Below are positions 54,301 through 64,000 of a stretch of 64,000 nt of DNA, in pieces. This stretch comes from Veillonellales bacterium. Its GTDB lineage: Bacteria; Bacillota; Negativicutes; Veillonellales; Dialisteraceae. The notes below the pieces were generated by a model. The model was not told the DNA's origin, did not search any database, and saw only the letters and a program-made list of their open reading frames with translations. Both the position numbers and the translations under genes were made by a program. Within the stretch, counting starts at the first letter, position 1; the number at the start of each line of letters is the position of its first letter. Location of the stretch: contig CALXPQ010000005.1 of the NCBI GenBank assembly GCA_944390485.1, forward strand, positions 62,001-126,000, written 5' to 3'.

Positions 54301-55380
54301 TTTCGGCAGGCCGCACTGGTACATCTTCAGTTCCGGGCCAACGACGATAACGGAACGGCCGGAGTAGTCTACGCGCTTGCCGAGCAGGTTCTGGCGGAAA
54401 CGGCCCTGCTTGCCCTTCAGCATGTCGGAGAGGGACTTCAGCGGGCGGTTGCCCGGGCCGGTGACCGCGCGGCCGCGGCGGCCGTTGTCGATGAGGGCGT
54501 CCACCGCTTCCTGGAGCATGCGCTTTTCATTGCGGATGATGATTTCCGGAGCGCCCAGTTCGAGGAGGCGCTTCAGGCGGTTGTTCCGGTTGATGACGCG
54601 GCGGTACAGGTCGTTCAGGTCGCTCGTGGCGAAACGGCCGCCGTCGAGCTGCACCATCGGACGCAGATCCGGCGGGATGACCGGGATGACCGTCATGATC
54701 ATCCATTCCGGCTTGTTCCCGGACTGGAGGAAGGATTCCACTTCTTCCAGACGGCGGATGCTGCGCACGCGGCGCTGGCCGGTGGAGGTCTTCAGGTCTT
54801 CCTTGAGTTCCGCTTCCAGTTTTTTCAGGTCCAGTTCCTTCAGGAGGGTCTGGATGGCTTCCGCGCCCATGGCGGCCTTGAAGGAGCCCGGACCGTATTT
54901 CTGGACGGTCTCCTGGTATTCCGCTTCCGTGAGGAGCTGCTGCTTCGTCAGGTTCGTCGTGCCCGGATCGAGAACGATGTACGCGGCGAAGTAGAGCACG
55001 CGTTCGAGGGCGCGCGGGGAGATGGAGAGGATGAGGCCGATGCGGCTCGGGATGCCCTTGAAGTACCAGATGTGGGATACGGGGCACGCCAGGCTGATGT
55101 GGCCCATGCGCTCGCGGCGGACCTTGGCGCTCGTCACTTCGACGCCGCACTTGTCGCACACCGTGCCTTTATAGCGCATTCTCTTATATTTGCCGCACTT
55201 GCATTCCCAGTCTTTCGTCGGTCCGAAGATCTTTTCGCAGAAAAGGCCGTCGGTCTCCGCCTTCAGGGTGCGATAGTTGATGGTTTCCGGCTTCGTCACC
55301 TCGCCGTGGGACCATTCGAGGATCTTTTCCGGGGAGGCGATGCCGATCTTCATGGAGTCAAATTCATTTACATCTAACAA
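51367..55380 (-). CDS. rpoC: RNA polymerase subunit beta'
   Basis: A 1337-aa catalytic subunit. An N-terminal zinc ribbon ([20 protein letters not shown]) lies near residue 60, the active-site [11 protein letters not shown] holds the Mg2+ aspartates near 450, and a bridge-helix/trigger-loop region and C-terminal clamp zinc site ([13 protein letters not shown]) follow. I start it at the TTG at 55380, after AAAGGAGCGGTATCCAA, giving the normal N-terminus [12 protein letters not shown]. The longer frame from the ATG at 55410 would place the ribosome site inside the gene. Confidence 0.97.
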   Translation of the reverse strand: MLDVNEFDSMKIGIASPEKILEWSHGEVTKPETINYRTLKAETDGLFCEKIFGPTKDWECKCGKYKRMRYKGTVCDKCGVEVTSAKVRRERMGHISLACPVSHIWYFKGIPSRIGLILSISPRALERVLYFAAYIVLDPGTTNLTKQQLLTEAEYQETVQKYGPGSFKAAMGAEAIQTLLKELDLKKLEAELKEDLKTSTGQRRVRSIRRLEEVESFLQSGNKPEWMIMTVIPVIPPDLRPMVQLDGGRFATSDLNDLYRRVINRNNRLKRLLELGAPEIIIRNEKRMLQEAVDALIDNGRRGRAVTGPGNRPLKSLSDMLKGKQGRFRQNLLGKRVDYSGRSVIVVGPELKMYQCGLPKEMAVELFKPFIMHELIARGMANNLKVARKKVDKLAPEVWDVLADVIKEHPVLLNRAPTLHRLGIQAFEPILWEGRAIKLHPLVCPGYNADFDGDQMACHLPLSVEAQAEARTLMLSINNILSTKDGKPVAIPSQDMILGSYYLTITHEDEEDVEYDKLPAYTGYDEIMLAYDLAKDEKRGGEFLQHFIRMDIPGHGLVITTPGRVIFNYAIPEVLRFFHKRKDGRECLGVVIDKKQMGKLVNNCFRKLGFKATGDLLDSIKALGFHYALISGISIGINDVAVPENKNEIIAEKDAEVERVKNFFRRGLITNAERYKKVVEIWTKATDEVGEAMKESMKKFNPLTMMAQSGARGNDSQMRQLAGMRGLIADTSGRPVELPVKANYREGLTVLDYFTSSHGARKGLADTALRTADSGYLTRRLVDVSQDVIVREEDCDIVVLDFDKERVRMAATVRPAINALKSRLLGAMLAEDVVDPKSGNVLLVAGRALTADDVSLLNHYLIPEVTIIPAYQEGAEAPAAETLDLGAKAAREELAASLRHFMTTRLRGKHLDEAAADRTGRELFPAGTEITEPVADAILAADVPAIRIHMDEVEGVEVTPIIQSGGVIETLADRITGRCPVDDVVNPETGELIAKKNEEITEEQAEEIQKHYQSLKIRSILTCHSAHGICAKCYGRNLATGRHVEIGEAVGIIAAQSIGEPGTQLTMRTFHTGGTVSNEDITQGLPRVEELFEARKPKGHAIISEIGGTVTVGESEENKGVPIVTVTNEETSEQYKLPFGKRAIVKDGDVIEPGTKLMDGSINPHDILRVKGVQATQQYIVSEVQSVYRSQGVEINDKHIEIIVRQMLRKIKIEDPGDSEWLPGETVDMVAYRQENQRLEDEGKEKAVGRNMLLGTTKAALATDSFLSAASFQETTRVLTEAAIKGKSDPLIGLKENVIIGKLIPAGTGMSRYRRIKVVHEGEPPHAAESAGEAQAQ

Positions 55381-55406
55381 TTGGATACCGCTCCTTTCCG
55401 GGAATG

Positions 55407-58400
55407 TCATTCGTCAGACCCTGCGTTCGGGTCGTCGGTGATGGTGAAATCCATGGCTGCGCCGGTGTCGTCCATGTCCTGCGCTTCCTGCGCGTCCGGC
55501 ACGTCGGCGCCCATCGCGTCGGCAGAGGCGGATGCGCCGCCCGCTTCCATGTCGCTCCGGGAGATGGAGGTGCTGTCGTCGCCTTCCATGACTTCTTTCA
55601 GTTCCTTGTCGTGAGCCGCCTTGTCGCCGTCCCGGCCGTACCAGCGGTCGCCGCCGCCGAAGCCCTGTTCGAGGTCGTCGTCGTCCAGCTCTTTCAGTAC
55701 GACTTCTTCGCCGTCTTCATTGAGGATGCGCACATCGAGGCCGATGCTCTGCAGCTCCTTCATGAGGACCTTGAAGGATTCCGGCACGCCCGGCGCGGGG
55801 ATGTTCTCACCCTTCACGATCTTTTCATAGGCCTTCACGCGGCCGATGACGTCGTCGGACTTGACGGTGAGGATTTCCTGCAGGGTATAGGCTGCGCCGT
55901 ACGCTTCGAGCGCCCACACTTCCATTTCGCCGAAGCGCTGGCCGCCGAACTGTGCCTTGCCGCCCAGAGGCTGCTGAGTGACGAGAGAGTACGGACCGGT
56001 GGAGCGGGCGTGGATCTTGTCGTCGACCAGATGGTGGAGTTTCAGCATGTACTTCCAGCCGATGGTGACCGCATTGTCCAGCTTCTCGCCGGTGCGTCCG
56101 TCGTAGAGGGTGCTCTTCGCGCTCGCCGGGAGGTTCGCCACCCGGAGGGTCGTCGCGAGGTCTTCATCGCGGCAGCCGTCGAAGACCGGGGTCGCGATGT
56201 GGATGCCCGCTTCGTCCGGTTCCGGCATGCCGTATTTATCGAAATCATAGCCTGCTTCGCGGAGGCGGCGCTCCACGTCGGGATCGCCGTTGCGGATCTC
56301 TTCGCCGAGAGCGTGGCAGGCCCAGCCGAGGTGGATCTCGAGGATCTGGCCGATGTTCATTCGGGACGGCACGCCCAGCGGGTTCAGCACCAGATCGACC
56401 GGACGGCCGTCGGGGGTGAAGGGCATGTCTTCCACGGGGAGGACCCGGGAGCATACGCACTTGTTGCCGTGGCGCCCTGCCATCTTGTCGCCTTCGTGGA
56501 TCTTGCGCTTCTGCGCGATATATACGCGGACGCTCTTGTTCACGCCGGGGGCGAGCTCGTCGCCTTCCTCACGGCTGAAGACTTTCACGTCCACGACTTT
56601 GCCGAATTCGCCGTGGGGCACACGGAGGGAGGTGTCGCGCACTTCCCGCTCCTTGTCGCCGAAGATGGCGCGGAGGAGGCGCTCTTCCGGCGTGAGCTCG
56701 GTCTCTCCCTTCGGGGTGACCTTGCCGACGAGGATGTCGCCGGGGCGCACGTCGGCGCCGATGGAGATGATGCCGTTCTCGTCGAGGTATTTGATCGCGT
56801 CTTCGCCGACGGACGGGAGCTGGCGGGTGATCTCTTCATCGCCGAGCTTTGTGTCGCGGGCGTCGCATTCGTATTCTTCGATGTGGATGGACGTGTACAG
56901 ATCTTCCTTGCAGAGGCGTTCGGAGATCAGTACGGCGTCTTCGTGGTTGTACCCTTCCCAGGAGACGAAGGCCACGAGCACGTTGTGCCCAAGGGCGAGC
57001 TCGCCGCCGTCGGTGGCCATGCCGTCCGCCAGCGTCTGGCCCGCTTCCACGCGGTCGCCGTCATAGACGAGCGGACGCTGATTGATGCACGTGGACTGGT
57101 TCGAGCGCATGAATTTGATCATCGGGTAGGTGTCGATCTCGCCGTTGTCCGCACGGACCACGATATTGCGGCCGTCCACGCTTTCCACGACGCCGGAGCG
57201 CTTCGCGAGGATGCACACGCCGGAGTCCTGCGCGGCGACGAATTCCATGCCGGTGCCGACGAGCGGCGCTTCCGGACGGAGCAGCGGCACCGCCTGGCGC
57301 TGCATGTTCGCACCCATGAGGGCGCGGTTCGTGTCGTCGTGTTCGAGGAAGGGGATGAGCGAGGTGCCGATGGAGACGACCTGCTTCGGGGATACGTCCA
57401 TCAGGTCGACTTCGGACGCGTCCGCTTCGAGGGGGTCCGCGCCGCGGCGGGCCGTGACGTTGCGGTTCACGAAGTGGTTCTCCGCATCCAGCGGTTCACT
57501 GGCCTGCGCGATGATCTTGTCTTCCTCGATGTCGGCGGTGACATACTGACAGTTCGTCGTGACGATCGGATTCTGCGGGTCCGTCTTGTCGATGAGGCGG
57601 TACGGCGTCTCGATGAGGCCGTATTTATTGATGATCCCGTAGTTCGCCAGAGAGGAAATCAGACCGATGTTCGGACCTTCCGGCGTTTCTACCGGGCACA
57701 TGCGCCCGTAATGGGAATAATGCACGTCGCGGACTTCGAACCCCGCGCGTTCGCGGGAGAGGCCGCCCGGGCCCAGCGCGGAGAGACGGCGCTTGTGGGT
57801 CAGCTCGGCCAGCGGGTTCGTCTGGTCCATGAACTGGGACAGCTGGGAGCTGCCGAAGAATTCGCGGATGGCCGCCACCACCGGGCGGATATTGATGAGC
57901 GCCTGCGGGGTCATCTTGTCCTGATCCTGGGTGGTCATGCGTTCGCGCACCACGCGCTCCATGCGGGAGAGGCCGATGCGGAACTGGTTCTGGAGCAGCT
58001 CGCCCACGCAGCGCACGCGGCGGTTGCCCAGATGGTCGATGTCGTCGGTCGTGCCGTAGCCCTGCATCAGGTTCAGCAGGTAGTCCAGGTTCGCGATCAT
58101 GTCCTCGGGCGTGAGGGTGCGGTGGTTGTCCGGGAGATTGCAGTTGTTGCAGATGACCTTGACTTCCGTGCCGTCTTCCTTCTCCGTGAGGAGCTCCACG
58201 AGGCCGTCGCCTCTGTACACGCCGCTTTCATCGATTTTCTTCATCGCTTCGTCGTCGAGGAGCGTGTGCGCTTCGATGACCACTTCGCCCGTCTCCGGAT
58301 TCACGATCGGCTCCGCCGTGGTGAGCCCTTTGAGGCGGTTCTTCCAGCCGAGCTTCTTGCCCGCTTTGTAGCGGCCGACCTTCGCCAGATCGTATCTGTG

Positions 58401-59183
58401 CGGATCGTAGAAGAGGTTGTGCAGCAGCGTGGTGGCGCTTTCCACCGTGGGCGGTTCGCCCGGGCGGAGCTTCTTGTAGATTTCAATGAGCGCTTCGTTC
58501 GTATTGTGCGTCGGGTCCTTTTCGAGCGTTCTCTGGATGTGCACATCCTGCGCGAAGAGCTCGAGGATGTCGTCATTGGAGGACCAGCCGAGCGCGCGCA
58601 CGAGAACAGTGGCCGGCATCTTGCGGTTCCGGTCGATGCGGACCGCCACCGCGCCGTTCGCGTCGGATTCCAGTTCGATCCACGCGCCGCGGTTCGGGAT
58701 CACCTGCCCGCTGTAGATGTATTTGCCCAGATTGTCCTGCTCGCGGCTGAAATACACGCCCGGAGAGCGGACCAGCTGGGAGACGATGACGCGTTCCGCG
58801 CCGTTGATGACGAACGTGCCGGTGGACGTCATAATTGGGAAATCGCCCATGAAGAGGTCGTCGTTTTCCTTGATCTCGCCCGTTTCCCGGTTCACGAGCT
58901 GCACCTTTACCTTCAGCGGCGCGCAATAAGTCATCGCCTTGGCACGGCAGTCGTCGATGGAATTCTCCTCGGTGCCGAAGTAATAGTCCTTGAAATACAG
59001 CGCCCACTTGTGGCCGCTGTCCTCGATCGGAGAGATATCGTCGAATACATCCCGGAGACCTTCCTTCTGGAACCATTCATAGGATTTCGTCTGGAGGTCG
59101 AGCAGATGCGGCATCTTCAGCACTTCCGCCGCTCTTGCATACGTGTATCTTTTTCTCGTCCCTGCCTGTTCAGGTCTGAACAT
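55407..59183 (-). CDS. rpoB: RNA polymerase subunit beta
   Basis: A 1258-aa subunit forming the catalytic cleft. The rifampicin-binding region [17 protein letters not shown] lies near 440, with [11 protein letters not shown]. Flap and hybrid-binding regions follow, with ENHEDA-like [12 protein letters not shown], and the C-terminus carries [25 protein letters not shown] Glu/Asp/Ala-rich tail of about 60 residues ends the protein. The start is at 59183 (ATG after GGGTGAGGCGCAGG); upstream in-frame codons are not likely coding. A 24-bp gap leads to rpoC. Confidence 0.97.
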   Translation of the reverse strand: MFRPEQAGTRKRYTYARAAEVLKMPHLLDLQTKSYEWFQKEGLRDVFDDISPIEDSGHKWALYFKDYYFGTEENSIDDCRAKAMTYCAPLKVKVQLVNRETGEIKENDDLFMGDFPIMTSTGTFVINGAERVIVSQLVRSPGVYFSREQDNLGKYIYSGQVIPNRGAWIELESDANGAVAVRIDRNRKMPATVLVRALGWSSNDDILELFAQDVHIQRTLEKDPTHNTNEALIEIYKKLRPGEPPTVESATTLLHNLFYDPHRYDLAKVGRYKAGKKLGWKNRLKGLTTAEPIVNPETGEVVIEAHTLLDDEAMKKIDESGVYRGDGLVELLTEKEDGTEVKVICNNCNLPDNHRTLTPEDMIANLDYLLNLMQGYGTTDDIDHLGNRRVRCVGELLQNQFRIGLSRMERVVRERMTTQDQDKMTPQALINIRPVVAAIREFFGSSQLSQFMDQTNPLAELTHKRRLSALGPGGLSRERAGFEVRDVHYSHYGRMCPVETPEGPNIGLISSLANYGIINKYGLIETPYRLIDKTDPQNPIVTTNCQYVTADIEEDKIIAQASEPLDAENHFVNRNVTARRGADPLEADASEVDLMDVSPKQVVSIGTSLIPFLEHDDTNRALMGANMQRQAVPLLRPEAPLVGTGMEFVAAQDSGVCILAKRSGVVESVDGRNIVVRADNGEIDTYPMIKFMRSNQSTCINQRPLVYDGDRVEAGQTLADGMATDGGELALGHNVLVAFVSWEGYNHEDAVLISERLCKEDLYTSIHIEEYECDARDTKLGDEEITRQLPSVGEDAIKYLDENGIISIGADVRPGDILVGKVTPKGETELTPEERLLRAIFGDKEREVRDTSLRVPHGEFGKVVDVKVFSREEGDELAPGVNKSVRVYIAQKRKIHEGDKMAGRHGNKCVCSRVLPVEDMPFTPDGRPVDLVLNPLGVPSRMNIGQILEIHLGWACHALGEEIRNGDPDVERRLREAGYDFDKYGMPEPDEAGIHIATPVFDGCRDEDLATTLRVANLPASAKSTLYDGRTGEKLDNAVTIGWKYMLKLHHLVDDKIHARSTGPYSLVTQQPLGGKAQFGGQRFGEMEVWALEAYGAAYTLQEILTVKSDDVIGRVKAYEKIVKGENIPAPGVPESFKVLMKELQSIGLDVRILNEDGEEVVLKELDDDDLEQGFGGGDRWYGRDGDKAAHDKELKEVMEGDDSTSISRSDMEAGGASASADAMGADVPDAQEAQDMDDTGAAMDFTITDDPNAGSDE

Positions 59184-59355
59184 CCTGCGCCTCACCCTTT
59201 CATAGTGATACAACCGTTTGTCAATAGCCCGGAAAACGCCGGGCACAAAATGAAGCAAGGCCATACTTGACAACCTTGCCGGAATCGGTTCCTCGCGGTG
59301 AAATCCCCGCTCCGGAGCCTCCATGTGACCAAAAATAAACCTGTTGTGAATTCAT

Positions 59356-59384
59356 ATTTTACCATACCCCTTTATGGACCGCAA
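59356..59384 (-). promoter_or_regulatory. candidate rpoBC promoter
   Basis: Minus-strand TTGCGG (59379-59384), 17 bp, TAAAAT (59356-59361), giving a leader of about 165 nt before rpoB. The leader contains GC-rich stems (GCCCGG-c-g-tttt-CCGGGC near 59,230 and a GGCTCC…GGAACC pair near 59,300) but no terminator. Confidence 0.5.
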
Positions 59385-59603
59385 GAAATCCCGCCGTTTC
59401 CGCCAGATTTTTCCGCATATCTGCGTTTTCTTTCATGTATAATAAAAATATTTTATCAATAGAATTATTTTTACCTGTTATAGAACTTTTCTATTTACTG
59501 TAAATCATACAGCCCATTATCCCGCTCTTTCATGCAGGAAGATGCCGTAATAAGACCGGTTCGGCGCAGCCGTCATGCTTCCAATAGAAAGAAGGAGCGC
59601 CGC

Positions 59604-59827
59604 ATGGACTTCTTCACTCCGGTCCATCAGGATTTCATCCATTCTCCGCAGCCCTATGCCCGAAAAAGATGCCCGGCATCCCCCTCGGCCGCCGGGGCGC
59701 TTCACTCCCTATCCGCCGCAAAGACGGCAGTACAGTGCCGCAGGCATCCCCGGCACGGAACATTCATGGCAGACGCGGCTGCCTCGGGCTGCTCCTTCTC
59801 GCCATCTTCCTCGTCTGGCTCTGGTGA
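59604..59827 (+). pseudogene. possible frameshifted small tail-anchored protein gene
   Basis: An ATG at 59604 follows AGAAAGAAGGAGCGCCGC, a good ribosome site. Its frame does not end in a sensible protein. In another frame an ATG at 59669 leads to a 52-residue product ending RRGCLGLLLLAIFLVWLW and a stop at 59827, which looks like a C-terminal membrane anchor. The two parts could be one small gene broken by a frameshift, or a chance juxtaposition. The rest of 59,385-59,863 shows nothing. Confidence 0.25.
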
Positions 59828-59863
59828 GCCGGCCGCATGCTTTCCCAATCCATCCATCACGCA

Positions 59864-59899
59864 AAAACGCCCCGCAGGACATCGCCTGCGGGGCGTTTT
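59864..59899. terminator. bidirectional terminator, ends pyc
   Basis: Perfect 15-bp arms AAAACGCCCCGCAGG / CCTGCGGGGCGTTTT. It separates pyc from rpoB, so rpoBC must use its own promoter. Confidence 0.92.
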
Positions 59900-59911
59900 T
59901 TACATGCGGTC

Positions 59912-62900
59912 TTATTCGATGACGATGAGGAGGTCGCCGGAGGAGATCCGTGCGCCTGCCTTGGCGACGATCTCGCTGACGATGCCGTCTTTCGGAGCGG
60001 TGATGTTCGTTTCCATCTTCATCGCTTCGGTGACGATGATCGGTTCGCCTTTCTTCACGTGCTGTCCTTTTTCGACGAGGACCTTCACCACGGAGCCGGA
60101 GAGGGTCGCGCCCACTTCGCCGAGGACATCCTTGTCTGCCTTGCGGACTTCGATGTTCGCCGTGGCGATGTGCTTGTCGTGCACCTTGATCTCGCGGGGC
60201 ATGCCGTTCAGCTCGAAGCGGATGAGGCGGTCGCCGTTTTCGTCGGGCTTCGTCACGTCGTCCAGCTTGATGAGGAGCATCTTGCCCTGCTCGATGACGA
60301 CGCGGATCTCTTCGCCGGGCTTCATGCCGAAGAAGAAGGTCGGCGTGTCGAGGACGGACAGGTCGCCGTACAGTTTATACCGCGCCTGATAGTCGCTGTA
60401 GACTTTCGGATAGATGAGGTAGGAAGAGACGGACTGCTCGGTCACGGGGAGTTCCTTCTCTTTCATCTCTGCCTTCACGGCGTCGAAGTCCACATCCGGC
60501 GGCGTGGATTCTTCCATGGGCTTTTTGCCGCGGAGGATAATCTGCTGGAGCTTCTCCGGGAAGCCGCCGTACGGGGTGCCCAGATTGCCTTCGAAGAAGC
60601 CCACCACGGACTTCGGGAAATCGAGGGTGTCGCCCTTCTCGTAGATGTCTTCTTCGGTGAGGTTGTTCTGCACCATGAAGAGCGCCATGTCGCCCACGAC
60701 CTTAGAGGACGGGGTGACCTTGATGATGTCGCCGAACATCATGTTCACTTTCGCGTACATGCGGCACACGTCGAGCCACTTGTCGCCCAGGCCGACGGCG
60801 GTCGCCTGCTGGCGCAGGTTGGAGAACTGGCCGCCGGGCATCTCGTGCATGTAGACGGTGGTGTTCGGGCTGGTCATCTTGCTGTCCACGCCCGCGTAGT
60901 ACGGACGGACCGCCGCCCAGTAGCGGTCGATCGCTTCGAGCGCGTCGATGTCGAGCTTCGGCTGGCGCGGATTGTTCTGGAGCGCGTAGTACATGGACTG
61001 CATGGACGGCTGGCTCGTGCCGTTCGCCAGCGCGCTGGTGGCCACGTCCACGATGTCGACGCCCGCGTCGATGGCTTTCGCGTAGCTGTAGAGCATGACG
61101 CCGCTGCCTTCATGGCTGTGCAGATGGATCGGCAGGTCCACCGCGTCTTTCAGCGCGGAGACGAGCACGCCCGCCGCTTCCGGCTTCAGGATGCCAGACA
61201 TATCCTTGATGGCGATGATGTTCGCGCCGGCTTTTTCCAGCTCTTTCGCCATGTCGGTGTAATATTTCAGATTGTATTTCTGCCGCTTCGGGTCGAGGAT
61301 GTCGCCGGTGTAGCACAGCGCCACTTCCGCGAGCTTGTTGTTCTTGCGGACTTCGTCGATGGTGACGGTCATGTGGGAGAGCTGGTTCAGGCAGTCGAAG
61401 ATGCGGAATACGTCCACGCCGTTCGCCGCCGCGCGGTCGATGAAGTGGCGCACCACGTTCTCCGGATAGTTCTCATAGCCGACGGCGTTCGCGCCGCGGG
61501 TGAGCATCTGGAAGAGGATGTTCGGCGCCGCTTCGCGCATAGCACGGAGGCGCTTCCACGGGCATTCGTCGAGGAAGCGGTACGCCACGTCGAAGGTCGC
61601 GCCGCCCCAGTTCTCGAAGGAGAAGAGCTGCGGCACATGGACCGCCGTGTAGTGGATGGCGTTCATGATGTCGTGCGTGCGCACGCGCGTCGCCAGGAGC
61701 GACTGGTGGGCGTCGCGGTAGGTGGTGTCCATGAAGAGGACTTCTTTCTGGTCCTGCACCCACTTCGCAAATTTCTCCGGCCCCATCTCGTCGAGGAGCT
61801 GCTTGGTGCCTCTCGGGCATTCTTCCCCGGATGCGTCGAGCACCGGGAGCGGAGCGAAGTCCGGCTTGTCCTGATGGCCCGCGCCGGCGTAGCCGTTCAC
61901 CGTGATGTCCGCGATGTATTCGAGGAGCTTCGTGCCGCGGTCGCTCACGTCATGCGGATCTTCGAGGAGCTCCGGATGGCGGTCGATGTAGTTCACGTCG
62001 CACAGGCCTTCCTGGAAGTCCTTCGTGCCGAGCATGTTCTGGAGGAAATAGATATTCGTCTTCACGCCGCTGATGCGGAATTCGTCCAGACAGCGCTGCA
62101 TGCGGCCGATCGCGTCCATGGGGGTGCGCGCGTAGGCGGTGACCTTCACCAGCAGGGAATCGTAGTACGGGGTGATGACCGCGCCGGTGTACGCCGTGCC
62201 CGCGTCCAAGCGGATGCCGGGGCCGCCGCCGCTGCGGTACGCGATGATCTTGCCCGTGTCAGGCATGAAGTGGTTCTTCGGATCTTCCGTGGTGATGCGG
62301 CACTGGATGGCCATGCCGTGATGGGTGATGTCTTCCTGTTTCCCGATGCCGATCACGGCATCTTCCAGCGAGTACCCTTCCGCGATGAGGATCTGGCTCT
62401 TCACGATATCGATGTCCGTGATGAGCTCCGTCACGGTATGTTCGACCTGGACGCGCGGATTCACTTCGATGAAATAGAAGTGCTTCTCGTCCTGATCGAC
62501 GAGGAATTCGCACGTGCCGGCGTTGACGTAATTGACGTTCTTCATCAGCTTGACCGCGGCGTCGCAGATCTCCTGACGGAGGGAGACCGGGAGCGACCAC
62601 GCCGGAGCCATCTCGATGACCTTCTGATGGCGGCGCTGGATGGAGCAGTCGCGTTCGAAAAGGTGGACGATGTGGCCGTGCTCGTCGCCGATGACCTGCA
62701 CTTCGATGTGCTTCGGGTTCATGATGCATTTTTCCACATAGACATCTTCGTCGCCGAACGCCATCTTCGCTTCGGATTTCGCGCGGTGGTACGCGTCTTC
62801 CAGATCTTCCATGCGGTCCACGTTGCGCATGCCGCGTCCGCCGCCGCCGTTGACCGCCTTGATCATGATCGGGAAGCCGTGCGTCTCCGCGAATTCCTTC

Positions 62901-63340
62901 ACTTCTTCAAAGCTCTTCACCGCGCCCTTCGTGCCGGGGATCATGGGGATGCCCGCCTTCTCGGCCTGGATGCGCGCGTTGACCTTGTCGCCGAACATCA
63001 CGAGATGCTCGACCTTCGGGCCGATGAAGATGAGGCCCTCTTCCTCGCAGCGTCTGGCGAACTCCGCGTTCTCCGCGAGGAAGCCGTACCCCGGATGGAT
63101 CGCGTCCACATCGTGTTCCTTCGCGATGCGGATGATGTCCTCGATGTCCAGATAGGCGTCGACCGGCTTCTTGCCTGCGCCTACGAGGTACGCTTCGTCT
63201 GCACGGTTGCGGTGCAGAGACAGAATATCCTCTTTCGAATAAATCGCTACGGTGCGGATGCCGAGTTCGCTGCACGCGCGGAATACGCGGATCGCGATTT
63301 CTCCTCGGTTCGCGACCAGGACTTTATGGATCGTTCTCAT
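59912..63340 (-). CDS. pyc: pyruvate carboxylase
   Basis: Biotin enzyme making oxaloacetate from pyruvate, bicarbonate and ATP. The 1142-aa single-chain form has three parts. The biotin carboxylase domain runs from 1 to about 450 (ANRGEIAIRVFRAC, GGGGRGMR, FIEVNPRVQVEHTVTE). The carboxyltransferase domain starts near 530 (DTTYRDAHQSLLATRVR, with HLHSHEGSG metal histidines). The biotin-carrier domain near the C-terminus has the biotinyl Lys in EAMKMET. AAGGAGGAGTTAT precedes the ATG. It likely supplies the succinate/propionate or anabolic C4 pool. Confidence 0.97.
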   Translation of the reverse strand: MRTIHKVLVANRGEIAIRVFRACSELGIRTVAIYSKEDILSLHRNRADEAYLVGAGKKPVDAYLDIEDIIRIAKEHDVDAIHPGYGFLAENAEFARRCEEEGLIFIGPKVEHLVMFGDKVNARIQAEKAGIPMIPGTKGAVKSFEEVKEFAETHGFPIMIKAVNGGGGRGMRNVDRMEDLEDAYHRAKSEAKMAFGDEDVYVEKCIMNPKHIEVQVIGDEHGHIVHLFERDCSIQRRHQKVIEMAPAWSLPVSLRQEICDAAVKLMKNVNYVNAGTCEFLVDQDEKHFYFIEVNPRVQVEHTVTELITDIDIVKSQILIAEGYSLEDAVIGIGKQEDITHHGMAIQCRITTEDPKNHFMPDTGKIIAYRSGGGPGIRLDAGTAYTGAVITPYYDSLLVKVTAYARTPMDAIGRMQRCLDEFRISGVKTNIYFLQNMLGTKDFQEGLCDVNYIDRHPELLEDPHDVSDRGTKLLEYIADITVNGYAGAGHQDKPDFAPLPVLDASGEECPRGTKQLLDEMGPEKFAKWVQDQKEVLFMDTTYRDAHQSLLATRVRTHDIMNAIHYTAVHVPQLFSFENWGGATFDVAYRFLDECPWKRLRAMREAAPNILFQMLTRGANAVGYENYPENVVRHFIDRAAANGVDVFRIFDCLNQLSHMTVTIDEVRKNNKLAEVALCYTGDILDPKRQKYNLKYYTDMAKELEKAGANIIAIKDMSGILKPEAAGVLVSALKDAVDLPIHLHSHEGSGVMLYSYAKAIDAGVDIVDVATSALANGTSQPSMQSMYYALQNNPRQPKLDIDALEAIDRYWAAVRPYYAGVDSKMTSPNTTVYMHEMPGGQFSNLRQQATAVGLGDKWLDVCRMYAKVNMMFGDIIKVTPSSKVVGDMALFMVQNNLTEEDIYEKGDTLDFPKSVVGFFEGNLGTPYGGFPEKLQQIILRGKKPMEESTPPDVDFDAVKAEMKEKELPVTEQSVSSYLIYPKVYSDYQARYKLYGDLSVLDTPTFFFGMKPGEEIRVVIEQGKMLLIKLDDVTKPDENGDRLIRFELNGMPREIKVHDKHIATANIEVRKADKDVLGEVGATLSGSVVKVLVEKGQHVKKGEPIIVTEAMKMETNITAPKDGIVSEIVAKAGARISSGDLLIVIE

Positions 63341-63601
63341 ATAACTCCTCCTTATCCCATCACCAACCGTACATCAGACATGATGAATGATATAAGCTAC
63401 GTGAATGATTAGATAATACAAATGATATAGTGATACAGTTCTATTTTACAGAGCGCCGCCGTCAAATTCAATAGGCCAGAGCCCCGGAAAACAGTACACT
63501 TTTTGCAGGAAGCGGCGGGCCCGGACCGGCGGGAGGCATTGCGCGTCCGCCGCGGATGGGATACAGTGAAAAGGACATCGTATATAAAAGGAGGCATTGC
63601 C

Positions 63602-64000
63602 ATGAAGACCATCCGACTGCTCTATCCCGACTGCGCCGGCGGCGGGCTTTCCACCTACGCGTTCGGCGCGCGCCTGCTCGCCCATATCCTGCCGCCCAAC
63701 GCCAGCCAGTCCCTCATCGAGGTGCCCGCTGCCCCGCCGGACGCGCTCCCTCTGCCGGTGACGGACGGCATCGCCGGCCTCGAAGAAGTCACCGCGGGCA
63801 TCCGCCGCGCGGCGGCCCTCATCGAGGACGCCGCCCCGGACCGCATCATCACCATCGGCGGGGACTGCCTCGTCTCGCTGGCGCCGTTCGACTACCTGCA
63901 CGGCCGCTTCCCCGACGCGGGCATCCTGTGGATCGACGCCCATCCCGACGTATCCACCGCCGCCTGCGGCTACCCGAACGCCCACGCCATGGTGCTCGGC
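63602..64000 (+). CDS. arginase-family ureohydrolase-like protein, 3' end outside window
   Basis: The first 133 residues are visible. They show IITIGGDCLVSLAPFDYL near residue 82 and the metal-binding WIDAHPDVST near 104 (D-A-H-x-D), characteristic of the arginase/agmatinase/formiminoglutamase superfamily. The usual GGDHS histidine is replaced by Cys in GGDC, so substrate or metal site may differ; the substrate is not evident. AAAAGGAGGCATTGCC precedes the ATG. The 260 bp between pyc and this gene hold the divergent promoters only. Confidence 0.85.
   Translation, partial: MKTIRLLYPDCAGGGLSTYAFGARLLAHILPPNASQSLIEVPAAPPDALPLPVTDGIAGLEEVTAGIRRAAALIEDAAPDRIITIGGDCLVSLAPFDYLHGRFPDAGILWIDAHPDVSTAACGYPNAHAMVLG

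Noticed and set aside
51403..55377. Long plus-strand ORF (over 1,300 codons) opposite rpoC
   Set aside because: Antisense shadow: high GC and strong codon bias of rpoC leave the opposite strand open. The same applies to the long frames opposite rpoB (55404-59270) and pyc (59837-63412).

Overview
The window is a GC-rich bacterial chromosome segment. It carries a full F-type ATP synthase operon, rpoBC, gyrA and pyruvate carboxylase, with no rRNA, tRNA, prophage or CRISPR that I could see. My inference is an anaerobic, diderm Firmicute of the Negativicutes type. The reasons are the mltG-trmR-trhP (yrrLMO-like) tRNA-modification cluster, a CIRCE operator, a TagO/WecA plus WecB pair, a biotin-dependent pyruvate carboxylase together with bioB, and many Firmicute-type small families (QueT, YczE/YitT, DUF1848, DUF4911). 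The genus cannot be fixed from the sequence alone.

Layout: 1-3,089 (minus) holds four exported proteins, of which at least three are related, following pncB. 4,704-9,411 (minus) holds a split-barrel flavoprotein, queT, the folA/thyA folate-dTMP pair and recQ. 9,412-9,785 carries a perfect inverted repeat and a possible small RNA. 9,786-10,448 is an esterase. 10,500-14,000 is a strikingly AT-rich island with two large glycine-zipper proteins, a cysteine-cluster protein and a small membrane protein. 14,032-17,086 (minus) is the mltG-trmR-trhP cluster. 17,188-20,755 (plus) has a thioesterase, two radical-SAM-type proteins, a cysteine-rich DUF2284 protein and a membrane protein. 20,818-28,517 has an iron-type alcohol dehydrogenase, bioB with a likely BirA operator, fRMsr, gyrA with an attenuator-like leader, a lipoprotein and a CIRCE-controlled hsp20.

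28,743-32,616 (minus) is a two-gene McrB/McrC-like (AAA+ plus DUF2357/PD-(D/E)XK) system, probably antiviral. It is followed by about 2.4 kb (32.65-35.06 kb) of non-coding, structured repeats: about three tandem 400-bp units, a 57-bp double-hairpin array and an inverted partial copy. The hairpin arms change sequence between copies but keep pairing. Beyond this come an MFS exporter, a cyclodeaminase-like protein, a ClC protein lacking the gating glutamate, and an ECF S component. The atp operon (46,550-39,461, minus) has an unusual Ala/Ser-rich c subunit. wecB/tagO, a YigZ protein and an AAA+ ATPase follow. rpoB-rpoC is not preceded by rplJL; a terminator and pyruvate carboxylase lie upstream instead. 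An arginase-family gene runs off the right edge.

The strongest candidates for something undescribed are the covarying structured repeats beside the McrBC-like operon and the AT-rich glycine-zipper operon. Start codons were chosen by Shine-Dalgarno position. Many long antisense ORFs in this GC-rich DNA were judged to be shadows.
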